49,205 nucleotides of DNA from Phallusia fumigata. Its lineage: Eukaryota; Chordata; Ascidiacea; Phlebobranchia; Ascidiidae. The notes under the pieces are model-generated. The model was not told where the DNA came from. It did no database searches and saw nothing but the letters and a program-made list of their open reading frames with translations. Location of the stretch: assembly GCA_008931825.1 (NCBI GenBank), contig QXVZ01010465.1, positions 1 through 49,205 on the forward strand, given 5' to 3'. Below, piece by piece: positions 11,837-22,857 of this stretch. Position 1 is the stretch's first letter; every line of letters begins with the position of its first letter. The position numbers and the translations under genes were made by a program.

Positions 11837-14800
11837 ATGTCGCTGTCTCTGGTTCACGTGTTTCATAGTATAATTACCAATGCATTTACTCTTACTGTTT
11901 TTGTCATAACTTTGCTGCTTCACTGGTGGTGGAAACGCCCCAAGGGTTTTCCCCCTGGCCCCAGAGGTGTACCTTTTTTCGGGGTTCTGCCGTTTTTGGG
12001 AACGCGCCCGGAAAAGGTGATCAAGAAATGGAGCTTGGATCACTATGGTCCTGTTATGGCGGCGCGGTTCGGAAGAGAAGATGTTGTATTTCTTAACACC
12101 TTCGATGCAGTCAATCAGGTTTTTATATGTAACATCCTGTTGATTGGCAATAAATTTAAAATCGAAAAATGTATCTAATCGAAAAATTTGAAAGATAAGA
12201 GATTTAGGTTTGAACCGTTGTTTTGCGAACAGGCGCCCCCAGCGGTTAAATTACTGGAATAAAATGTTCTCTCTCAAACTGTCCTGTTTATTTGGATTAC
12301 TTCGCTGATTTATCATTCCAATTTTCGAAAAATTGCAAGTTGAGCAACATACAATATTGCGGAAATGTGAAAAACGTTGTTTAAATTCCATTATTTTTCT
12401 GACTGCAAATTTCGATTCATATAGTGGCCAACATTCGCGCAAATATAGTTTTAAATTTTACAGTTTAAATTGCTTAGTAAACATACGATTTAAAAATATT
12501 CCTGGGTAGCATTGGCTCAAAAAACTGGTATTTTATGTACTTTTAGGCATTTGTTAAGCAAGGCTCCCAGTTTTCAGGCCGACCCTCGCTATTCTTCTTC
12601 GAAAAGTTTACTGCAGACAATGGACTTGTGGCTAAAGATTACAACGGAGACTTCAAAGAGCTAAAACATTTCGGATTAAAAACGCTTCGAGGGTATCATT
12701 GATATTGTGTTTTTCCTTTAGGCTGATTTGTAAACAAAGAAAAACACATTGAAATATATGTATTCATCGTGAAAAATAATATCTGATTCGAAATGTGATT
12801 ATTTTATCTAAACTTCCTTGTCAGCGTTCTTTTGTGGAGTTATAAATAGACTTTCTATGTAATGACTGCTTGGTGAAATGAATAGTTTAGTTTTGGCTTG
12901 TAATTAAAATTATTGAAGCTCACCCCCGAGTAGGAATTTCTTTTACATTTTGTAATTACCAGTACTATAGCGACACTATATCAATAAATTTTCTTGGGTG
13001 AAATACGTAGGCCTATTTGATTTTGTTTTTTAGTTATGGACTTGGAAAGAAAGGAATGGAAGAAATCGTTAACACAGAAGCTGATATGTTGATCGAATAT
13101 TTGGAACCGAAAACGGGAACATCTGTCAACCTGAAGGTAGTATAAGGTCAAATTTCGAATATCCAACTAAAAACCACTTCGTTTTGTTCTCTTCAGGTTG
13201 TCAATGACAAAAATCCAAAACCTCGTTGATTTGTTTTTTCATTTCTAAAAATTAATTGTGTGTTATTGACGTTTTTTTCGCAGGAGTTATTCTTTTTCTT
13301 CACGGCAAACGTTATTTCTCGCACAGTTCTCGGTACACGGTTTCGCTACAGCGAGATAGAAAAGGCGCCGATGGTAGCAGCAATGCAAACATTGTAAGTT
13401 TAAAAATACTAAACATGCATAAACACGATGGCTTATTCATTGAATTATTTTTTTGTACTGATACAAATAGTTTCGGTTTTAAAACTATTAAACTAAGGAA
13501 GAATGTAAAAGTATTATATTGTTACTTTAATTCTTTTCTTTTTTTCAATGTTTTGATTTGGGACGCCCGGTGAAGCAATTATGTTACTGGCAACAGACCT
13601 GTACAGAAGTGCACAAAATTTGCCGATTATTCGATCTACAGTGGACCGTTTCTTCAACAGACAACTTATTATTATCGGTAGGCCACCTAATACCGTTTTG
13701 CAATTAAGAATACACAAATCTTTTCAGCCGCTTCAACTTCGCGAAGCATGGGTGTATGTTTCTATGTACTCAATAAAATCGTAATGATGTAATGCCATGA
13801 TTCAATGTGTCATGTTATTTGCTTTATTAAACTTATACGTCGTAGATCACATCAAATGTCTAATACATGAACACCGAGAGAATTTGGAGCTACACCACGA
13901 GGAAAATGATTTTATTGATGCCTTTCTAAGCGAGCAGAAGAAGTGTGGAAAAGATGGCAACCTGTTCTCAGTTAGTAATGTATACATTTATCGCATGCAG
14001 AAGTTTTGCATACCTTGCCCAACCCCCACTTTTTGAAAGCTGTAGAGATGTTTAATCTGATGAAATCTGTAGAATGGTTAATGATATTGTTTTTACAGTT
14101 TGTTTGTCACTTACCTTTATTCGATATGCAGACACCGTGATATTAAATGTTTTTACAAGTAACCAGAAATTGTAGGACCAGCAACTTGTGGCGTACTGTC
14201 GTGATTTGTTTGCTGGTGGAACTGAGACGTCAAGCACCATGTTGGGATGGGTCTTTTTAACTTACCTNAAGATGGCAACCTGTTGTTCTCAGTTAGTCAC
14301 GTATACATTTATTGCATGCAAAAGTTTTGCATACCTTGCCCAACCTCCACCTTTTGAAAGCTGTAGAGATGTTTAAACCGATGAAATCTGTAGAATGGTT
14401 AATAATATTGTTTTTACAGTTCGTTTGTCACTTACTTTTATTCGATATGCAGACATCGTGATATTAAATGTTTTTACAAGTAATCGTAAAATTTAGGACC
14501 AGCAACTTGTGGGGTACTGTCGTGATTTGTTTGCTGGTGGAACTGAGACGTCAAGTACCATGTTGGGATGGGTCTTTTTAACTTACCTTCATCATAAAGA
14601 ATATCATCAACTAATCAAAAAGGAGATCGAAAATGTTGTCGGTAAACAAACATTATACTAATCGAGTTTATTGTTAATCAAACACTTTAATTAATCGTTT
14701 ACGCGTTTGGAGTTTTTGCATAAATTCATGAAAACGTAGATATCGAATTATTCGAATTGTAGGAATGTATATTCGACTCCCTGTCTGAACTGAAGTTCAA

Positions 14801-16102
14801 AAACAGTTATTTTGTTTACTTGCTTGAACGAAACGATTTTTTTGTGATAAAATTATGCGCGATGCACGCTACACATATACTAGAATTTTCAAGGTAAAGC
14901 CGGTAAATTATCTAGCAAAAATGATGAGTAAAACTTAAACCGAGGTGTTTCACTGATATGTGTACACTACTGATGTTTTTATTTAAAACTGGACAAAATG
15001 TGTTTTCCTTCGGCCATAAATGTCCACATGTAACTCAAACATAGACTTTTGTAAACAACGCAACACCAAGGTTGCCCACAATCCCATGCATGCCCCGCAT
15101 TTTTGTTGTTGTCACCGAAACGTTAAAGGACTTTGAAAGTGCTCAACTGTGGCAAAGCCGCAGAATTAAGTTGGTGGGTCTAACTGCTAAATCATATTTC
15201 CATTTAGGACAGTGGTGGTTTTTTGTGTTGTTCAATTAAAACATGCTGTTTTTAAATGTCCGGGGGAAAGCCAACCAATGCACTTTGCTACATGATACAC
15301 AGCACTACAACCTTTTATAAAATTGTAATTTTGTATTTGTAAATATTGTTTTTTAATTTTAAATCTTAATCTGTGCCCCGAAATAAGGGTAAGGGTATAT
15401 TAAACAAATAACAAAAATATCTGATCAAAGGTTCGCATGGAACGCCAACAATGCACATGAAGAAACAGATGAATTTTACCAGCGCGTTTTTGCATGAAGT
15501 ACTTAGATATCGAACGATGTCAGCATTTGGTCTTCAACATCGAACCACAGAAACCACTGAGTTGTACGGATTTCGAATTCCTAAGGGGACAAGGGTGTGT
15601 TTTTTGCGTTGAATACATTTTACTCAAAAAATTAACTTTTAGAAAAATCTTGCAAATGTGAGGAGCCTTTACAAAAATCCTTCAAATGTAAGCAGCCTAT
15701 AATTGGTAAAAAAATGTTCACATGGCGCTAATGTATGATTTGGGTATCATTTAGTTACAACTATTACTACAAAACTTTGGCTTTTTTTAGATTTTTCCGA
15801 ATTTTTGGGGAGTCCACAATGATCCAGCAACTTGGCAAGATCCAGAATCATTTGACCCCTATCGTCATTTAGATTCGTCAGGTCAATTTGTACCCTCAAA
15901 TAAGATTATACCCTTTTCTTTGGGGCCTCGGTTCTGTCTGGGTGAGAGTTTGGCAAAGTCGGAAATTTTTCTCGTGTTTGTAAGGCTTCTTCAGCGGTTT
16001 CATGTCGCTCCATCAAGTGATAAACTGGCTTCGCTTGATGCTGGGATTAACACCTTGGTTTACGCTTCATACCCGTATGATGTTGTATTGACAAAGCGTT
16101 GA
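11837..16102 (+). CDS. Cytochrome P450, CYP2-like (clan 2)
   Basis: Nine phase-consistent exons: 11837-12118, 12547-12692, 13034-13136, 13284-13393, 13607-13677, 13846-13970, 14497-14641, 15431-15594 and 15791-16102, giving 485 aa. An N-terminal membrane helix (residues ~12-30, ending LLLHWWWKR) is followed by the Pro-rich hinge FPPGPRG, as in microsomal P450s. The I-helix oxygen-binding motif is AGGTET at 292-297, ExxR is E350-R353, and the heme loop is FSLGPRFCLG with ligand Cys431. The role of the family is NADPH-dependent monooxygenation at the ER; the substrate is unknown. An in-frame upstream ATG exists at 11750, but the 11837 start gives the usual P450 N-terminus. Exon 5 is the least certain. 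Exon 7 and the end of exon 6 also occur as a second near-identical copy (13951-14267) before an N at 14268; I used the copy after the N for exon 7. Confidence 0.9.
13951..14588. repeat. Duplicated ~318 bp flanking a single N (allelic contig join)
   Basis: 13951-14267 and 14269-14588 are near-identical and directly abut the single N at 14268. They differ by scattered substitutions and small indels, for example a 3-base insertion after 'cctgttg'. Each copy contains the exon-6 end, the intron and the start of exon 7 of the P450. Only one copy fits the gene. The arrangement fits overlapping haplotype contigs joined end to end. Confidence 0.85.
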
Positions 16103-16117
16103 CTCATCGTATGAGAA

Positions 16118-16123
16118 AATAAA
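16118..16123 (+). terminator. Polyadenylation signal of the P450 gene (AATAAA)
   Basis: The AATAAA hexamer lies 16 bases past the P450 TGA stop, close but usable. Confidence 0.45.
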
Positions 16124-18025
16124 TGTAAACATCCCGGGCTATATTTGCTAAATCAAATTCAACTATTTGGGGTCGCCGGATTTTCTGCCTCAAATTTGCT
16201 TAATCCATTACATCTTCTTTCAAGCCGATCAATCACAAATCTTCCCGCATGTTGTCTTCGACCTACGTCTTTGTTCGTCCTTGTTTTTTTTCACTATTTA
16301 CCTGTACATAATTGACCTTTCTTCAGCACACATGACCCATATATCTCAATCACGCTTCCTGTAGTTTTGCCTACGCTCGATATAGTCTTCTAGTTGACTT
16401 GTTTTGTTTTAGCGACTTTTTGTCGTATAACGTTAATTGTAGCTGGACCGATTTAACTCACTTTTATTTTTTACTTGTATTCAAGTGACACTAACTTTGT
16501 GAGTCTTTTTGATTGTGTGTTAAAACACTACCACGGCATCCTCGGTAAAACTGGGCTTACAAGAGTTGCGAGAGGTAGAAATTAAGTATTGCTTTTGTTA
16601 AGACATTTAGTTCGCAGTGCAGTAGGTCTAAAACTAATGTTTTGCTCAGCACGCCTTTATTGCAATCTCACATACTTACTGAAATACGCAATCGTACGCA
16701 AGATAAAACGAATTCGAAAAGTAGACGAAACAGACGTCGGGAGACCAAAAGAGACGTCGGATAAATGAGACGAACGAAGACGGTTTCTACACATAATTAG
16801 GGCAATGCGTCAAAACAAATACACTACACACGCAGAATATGACGTCAAACACACAATGCTTTAAGAAAAACTTTGGGTGACAAAGTATACTCGGTATATC
16901 ACGCTTCACGTATGAGATTGCACCAAACATTAGTGCAGAAAAAAGGTGCATTCATAGAAATCAGAAATTACTGGCAAACAAGATGTAACATAAAGTTTAA
17001 GCTTTGATGTTTAATCTGTCTTTCAAGTAGCCTACAGCATACACAGTTCAGATGTGGTATAAATTTGGAAGCGAAGGTGATCGCTAAGGATTGTAAATTG
17101 ATCGGCATCCAACAATATGGAACAATTGCAACAAAACGAAATAGAACTTCGAATTCGGACATTTTGAAGTTTGCATTTCAAGTGTATATAGCGGAATTAC
17201 AGCCGCCAGGACGCCTGTGGCGTTAGCTCAAATGCCTCGTGCTCGCAGGGTTGTGGATTCTAATCCGCGTTGCTCACCCAGTAGAACCCGTTGGGTTGAC
17301 CCAAAGTGAAGTCAACAACTTCAAAAATCGAGATGAAATCTATCATAAAAATAATAGAACGGAACAGCGGTGTAGGAGGTATAGCTCGACCTGCGAGTAT
17401 GACTCATTCAGGCGCCAAAAAAGGTAGTTTGTTCCAATTTACCTTTTTAGCCGAATTGGGGTCAGGCAGTGGGATTTTTCTTTTTCAGTCGATTTTAGGA
17501 TAATACAAACTGTAGTACGGGAACAATCTAATTTTCTTTGAACTATTTCGTCCTATATGTTTATCTGAGCAGACGAAGAAAACCATTCGGGATCGCATTT
17601 TATGCGAGAAAATGCAACTTAAAGCCGGTAGCCGCTGTGGCAAGTGTGTTGCTAGTCATAAAGCTTTCCGTATGTTGTGCAGGCCTGGCCTTAAGCTGGA
17701 CGTCTGGTCACCTCATTTCAGTTCACATGTTAGGGAGGGTGATCTCGCTATTAATGTGTGCAATGTTAGAACGGTTTCGTACAAACCGGTCGTGATGACT
17801 TTCCGCTTCTTATATTCTTGTCACAAGGCAGTTGTACGCCGAATCGCTTATCCTGCGAACAGATTTGCCTTTTTCCTCATATTGGTAGCATAGCATCACA
17901 CGTTGATTCGAGTGCCGGCCTCACCAGTTACCGCTTAGTCATGCTGACTGACAGAAAGGTTTTGATTCAGATTTGTGGCGTGATACGTTTGTTGAGGTGG
18001 ATATTTGATTTTTGTGTTTTTGCAG
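16124..18025. other. Intergenic DNA between P450 and transaldolase
   Basis: It contains a SINE at about 17216-17345. Overlapping short open frames in several phases at 17538-18045 lack recognisable domains and contradict each other. No gene or RNA is supported. The transaldolase promoter is presumably in the last few hundred bases. Confidence 0.4.
17216..17345 (+). mobile_element. tRNA-derived SINE
   Basis: A tRNA-like head has a box A-like 'gttagctcaaatgcc' (17222-17236) and a box B-like 'ggttgtggattctaatcc' (17249-17266). These are followed by a body word 'cccgttgggttgaccc' (17287-17302). The same head and body words occur on the minus strand at 40424-40556, so this is a dispersed family and not a functional tRNA gene. 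Confidence 0.65.
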
Positions 18026-18026
18026 A
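18025..18026 (+). promoter_or_regulatory. Splice or spliced-leader acceptor in the transaldolase 5' leader
   Basis: A strong pyrimidine-rich acceptor (tttttgtgtttttgcag) ends at 18025, only 34 bases before the ATG at 18060. Ciona trans-splices a short leader onto many mRNAs, so this may be a trans-splice acceptor. A 5' UTR intron would look the same. Confidence 0.4.
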
Positions 18027-18059
18027 TTGTCTTCAGTACAGATAAAAAAAACTAGCATA

Positions 18060-20997
18060 ATGACTTCTGTAATTGATGCGTTAAAGGGTATGACCACTGT
18101 TGTGGCAGACACTGGGGATATCCAAGGTAAGTGGTAATGTAATGTAGTATTTTGTTACACTTTTTAGGCCCATTAGTATTGAGGAAACAGTGATTGGCAA
18201 CATCATGTAGCCTTTATTTTTATGAATATTGTGCCCATGAATTTTGTAAATATATTTGTTTTATGTTTCCTTGGGTATTTTTGTAGTGCAGTTCTTTATG
18301 ATAGATTTTTTTAGCTTTTTACAAAATTAAGGTACAGCATGAATAGTAACAAACATAGGTATAAGAAAAGTAAAAGAAAGAACAATAAAAACGATGCTTT
18401 ATGTTTAGCTATTGGGAAATACAAGCCAACGGATGCCACCACCAATCCATCTCTGTTGTTAGCTGCTGCTCAAATGAAGGAATATGACCATTTGGTGAAG
18501 GATGCAATTGCTTATGGCAAAACAAAATCAAGGTTGCAAATATTTTTGTAATGTTTTTTATTCTGTATGAATATATATTATCTGCTACATGGATCTTAGA
18601 ACACGTTTTGTAACAACAAAAATGTTGCCATCACAAACTAAACTAATGTTTATAAATCATTTTTGCAAAAAATTATTTGTTTTGATGTAGCGATTTCAAT
18701 GAACAAGTAACAGCTGCTATGAATAAGCTGTTTGTAAATTTTGGTGTGGAAATTCTCAAGATTGTACCAGGTCGTGTATCAACCGAAGTTGATGCCAGGT
18801 AAGTTTTGCCAAGTCTCATGTAAATAGAAATTCAGTGTTCAAAATGTTGGTTTGCTTTTGTTTAGATTGTCATTTGATATCGAAGGTTCTGTGGCAAGGG
18901 CCAAAGAGTTTATAGAGTTATATGAAAAAGCTGGAATACCAAAGGAACGCATTCTTATTAAACTAAGTACAACTTGGGAAGGAGTTCAAGCTGCCAAGTA
19001 AGTTACTTTTTGGTGTTGCAAGTACTGATTTATCTTCATATATGTGTTTAGAAAACTGCAAGCTGAAGGAATCAATTGCAACATGACACTTCTTTTCTCA
19101 TTTGCACAGGTTTGAAAGTATGTTGCACACTTTGTGCAAACCTATTACTAATGAATGACTGTTTAGGCAGTTGCTTGTGCAGAAGCAGAAGTGAACTTGA
19201 TTTCCCCATTTGTTGGGCGTATCTATGACTGGCATGTTAAGAACACTGGTCAAAAAGAATTTGGTTTGCTGGAAGACCCAGGTACACATTTCCACTTTTA
19301 GATGTTGCTTTATATTATGTGGCATGTTGTTGCTCATAACCTAAAAGCAGCCATGGCTCACCACTAATAAAACAGGATGTTTAGATGTTCATTTATCATG
19401 GCTGTTTGCAACAAATTCCTGTGAGGCAGCAGACCATACCCAAGCTATTTGGGATGCAACCATTTTATGCTTGAATAATCTACACTGTAATTTCCAGCTC
19501 TTCTAAAATCCCTAAGGGCACTCTTTCCACCTGGTGATTTATTTTCATGTCTTTTCGAAGTAATTTGAATTCTGCTTGGCAGGATCTGTTGAAAGTGGTC
19601 AGGGAGCAGTGTTACTCTTTAAGAAACATATCATTTATGTTTGTAGTCGCCAAAAAATGTATCAGGATTTCCGTTTAACCTTTAATGGTAACATTGTTGA
19701 AACACTTTTATCTTGGTTCCTCTTTAATATTGTCATTGCTCATGTATATGTTGTCATGCACTTTTGTGATTTCTATTTTATTGTGTAGGTGTGATAAGTG
19801 TCACCAAGATATATAACTATTACAAAACTTACAACTATTCCACAATCATCATGGGTGCTTCATTTCGAAACACAAACCAAATCAAGGCTCTGGCTGGATG
19901 TGATAATCTTACTATTTCGTAAGTTGTATTTTCACTTGAAAAAAACAGGCTTGTGCTATAGGTTATACAAGTTAGATTTCTAACTGTCAATGCTTTATAG
20001 GCCAAAGCTTCTGGACCTAATGGCAAATGATACTGAACCACTTGTTCGACAACTTTCACCAGACAAAGCTGCATCTACTGATCCAAAGGTAAAAAATTAA
20101 CCAAACTTATGTCTGGTCAACATTGAGCCTGTCCTTACTTACACTTGCCATCTGCCACATAGGTTTATGGTTTTAAAGGAAACACAAAATGTAGACTTAT
20201 TAGTTTGTTTCATATGTACAGATTAATCTCAATGAAGCTGATTTCCGCTTCTTGCATAACCAAGATGCCATGGCAGTTGAAAAGTTGGCTGAGGGTATTA
20301 GAAAATTTGCAGATGATGCCATTAAGCTGGAAAACAAACTGAAGGTACCACACACTATTTTTTCAAATAACAAAAATATTGAAAACCACCAAATGTTCAA
20401 AAAGCTAATGTCTGGTTTAAATTAATCTCATTTTTGCAACTAATCAAATTAACAGGATGTCCATTGAAAAAGTTGATTCATTATTTTGCAACCAGTGTTT
20501 AGAACTGGATGTTGCACAGTGTTTAAATAAGTAATTATCATGTTTGTACTATATACATATAAATGCAACTTCAAAACATTGTTCCTAAAAATTGGAATGC
20601 AACTGTACAGTGATTTAAGGAATGTATAATTCTACAACCAACTGATCAGCTTTTGGTTAATAAATGATCTGATAAATTAAAAATTGTAACAAGATTGAAA
20701 CCATACTGCTTGGGTTCATAAGTACAGTCAACATGTGTAAACTGTAGTTGTGCTTTGAAAGGGTTAAAAAGGCCACAATTTACTTGGTTTAGCTGTATGT
20801 TGTACAGAAGCATTGTTTGGCTTAAAGAAGTTGGATTGGTGTCAGTATTATTTGTGCCTTAAAACCTGCTACATACCATTATAATATGTTCCGTGTGGTG
20901 TAATGTTTGCGACTTTTAACTGAGGTTTGCAGTAGTTACCATGTTTGCCATGAAATAACCTCCCTTATTTGTTTTGCAGGAACGCATGCAGTGTTAA
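18060..20997 (+). CDS. TALDO1: Transaldolase
   Basis: Ten exons: 18060-18126, 18409-18532, 18691-18798, 18866-18997, 19052-19109, 19167-19281, 19789-19918, 20001-20088, 20222-20344 and 20980-20997, totalling 963 nt and 320 aa (human 337). This is the cytosolic pentose-phosphate enzyme that moves a three-carbon dihydroxyacetone unit from sedoheptulose-7-phosphate to glyceraldehyde-3-phosphate. The catalytic triad is intact and falls at the same positions as in E. coli TalB: Asp17 (VVADTGD), Glu96 (RVSTEVDAR) and the Schiff-base Lys132 ([12 protein letters not shown]). Other conserved blocks are [28 protein letters not shown] and IMGASFRN. The last exon encodes only five residues and the stop. 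The first exon starts at an ATG just after an acceptor-like site. Assignment is secure. Confidence 0.97.
19282..19788 (+). other. Transaldolase intron 6
   Basis: A 507-bp intron between exons 6 and 7. I see no gene or clear repeat in it. Confidence 0.5.
20345..20979 (+). other. Transaldolase last intron
   Basis: A 635-bp AT-rich intron before a tiny last exon. I see no recognisable element. Confidence 0.5.
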
Positions 20998-21411
20998 GAA
21001 GGCAGGGTTTTCATAGCATTCCGCACAACAAGATACAACTTTGTGCGCTTTTTGTGGTTTTATGACTTCTATATCTATTTTGGTGTACACTCATGCTAAC
21101 TAAAGTGTAAAACCTTTATTCGCTCCTCAATGGGTGCACACTTGCAGAAAAATTGTTGCACGTTTTCATGAATAACTTTAGTGTATTTTTCCTTTGGTTT
21201 GTTTTACCGAAACAGTTTTTGCCATTTGGTTTGTGAACTGTCATCACATGGTGTAAGTACCTTGTCTATGCACTACTGGCAAGCACCCTCGTTTTTCCTT
21301 TTTGTTTGTGTACCTGGGGTCTTATACTAACAATTGTACATACAAGACATGTAATGGGATATATGTGTTGCACATACTGCCCGAACGGTCGTTGGCAATT
21401 ATATGTAGAAA

Positions 21412-21417
21412 AATAAA
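21412..21417 (+). terminator. Polyadenylation signal of transaldolase (AATAAA)
   Basis: AATAAA in 'aaaaataaatttg' lies about 415 bases past the stop and is the first clear hexamer in the 3' flank. Confidence 0.45.
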
Positions 21418-22030
21418 TTTGAAATGCTGCTTTGTGAGTAAACAGCCAACATTTAGGTGACAGAATAAACAAAACCAGCAGGCCATCTCTTTAACCTGAC
21501 AATTGGATATGACAAAACATGTGGGGGTTGCTCGAATACGTTTGTTTGTAAACCATCTTCAAACATTTAAAATCGCTTATGAACTGGGATTTAGGGGTTT
21601 CAATTGTTGGCTTGTGGCAAACCATTAACCGTCCCCAGTTCTGCCTGCAGGTCCAATGGCCTCTCGATCCGACGTTTGGGAATCAGTGCAAGGTATTGGC
21701 TCAACCAGTAGGGTTACCATGTTTTTTTATCGCCCAACAGGGAGACGCGTTTCTAAATTTTACATTTGTAGTAACCGTGACATAATCCATAAAATGCGAA
21801 ATATATTAATCCAGTGAAATAATAATAGCCTACCGTTGTAATTGAACTGCATATTGACTAGCTGTCCCGAAACCGCGCCCTCCACTTCGCGCAACATTTT
21901 AACTTCCAATCTTTCCGCAGCTATTTGACTGGTGGTTGTGGAACTGTGTCGCCACAATTTCTTTCACGAAGAAAAACTCAACTCTTAAAAAACGAGAGCA
22001 TAAAACATCATCTGAAAGGAGGACATATGC
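21418..22030. other. Intergenic DNA with a diverged repeat
   Basis: 21917-21984 ('gcagctattt...ctttcacgaag') has a diverged direct copy at 22533-22613, on the other side of the hAT MITE. No gene is seen. Confidence 0.4.
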
Positions 22031-22366
22031 CAGGGATGGGCAAACTTGTTCAATGGAAGTCACCTGCATAAAACCACAAACACCAGTGAGCCGCAAAATC
22101 AGTTGTGCAATAGTGTCATTGCAGATGCAATAAACAACAGTTACAGAAACAACACAAACACAATATTTATCATTATTAGGTTTTTAATTGGTTTGCTAGT
22201 GTTTTAAAATCTAGACATTGTGTCGTTGAAGCAATGTTACATTAAAGCGGGTATAACTCCATTGATACATGAAACAAACTTTAAATAATGTGAGGTAACA
22301 ACTCTAACAGTTTGAGATACTGTTATTCAGCTAGAAGAGCCACAAAAACATGTTTGCCCACCGTTG
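22031..22366. mobile_element. hAT-type MITE with 8-bp target duplication
   Basis: The left end CAGGGATGGGCAAACTTG and the right end catgtttgcccaccgttg are imperfect terminal inverted repeats (about 13 of 18 bases, with GGGCAAAC exact). The flanking octamers acatatgc (22023-22030) and acatatgt (22367-22374) match at 7 of 8 bases. The 8-bp duplication and CAG start are hAT features. No transposase frame is present, so the element is non-autonomous. It sits about 490 bases upstream of the CCT7 start. Confidence 0.75.
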
Positions 22367-22857
22367 ACATATGTTAACGCTATTATGCCGCCTCCCGCAT
22401 CCGTCCCGGAAGTTTAAATGTCTAAAAAGAGCACATAATGCCCTATAATTACAGTGTAGCTGCAGCGCATACAATCGTGATCCAATTTTTCGCCCTTCAA
22501 TTTTTCGCGCTCCATTACGTTTTTTACGTTGCGCAGCTATTTCCTGCTTGGTGATTGTTTCAGTGCAGATGTGTCGCTACGATTTCTTTCAACCAGCGAA
22601 ATAAACTTAACTCCACTCAACTCAACTACCAAATTAAACCTGTTAGCTTTAATAAATTGATAAAAAACCTAAAAATGTTTGCGGTTTTTATGTTTCAACC
22701 GTTGTGAAGCCTAAATTCGCGGAGGCATGGGCAATTTGATTGACGTAACCAACGGTTGCCGGACAAACTGAGAGAACTTTCTAGATTTTAAATCTCGAAG
22801 GCAAGCAAACAACTACACAGTTGTATTTATTTGAGTGAAGAAACTTTTCAAAGCAGC

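Noticed and set aside
17538..18045. Overlapping plus-strand open frames upstream of transaldolase
   Set aside because: Different frames overlap the same DNA, none has a domain or consistent splice sites, and they run into the transaldolase leader.
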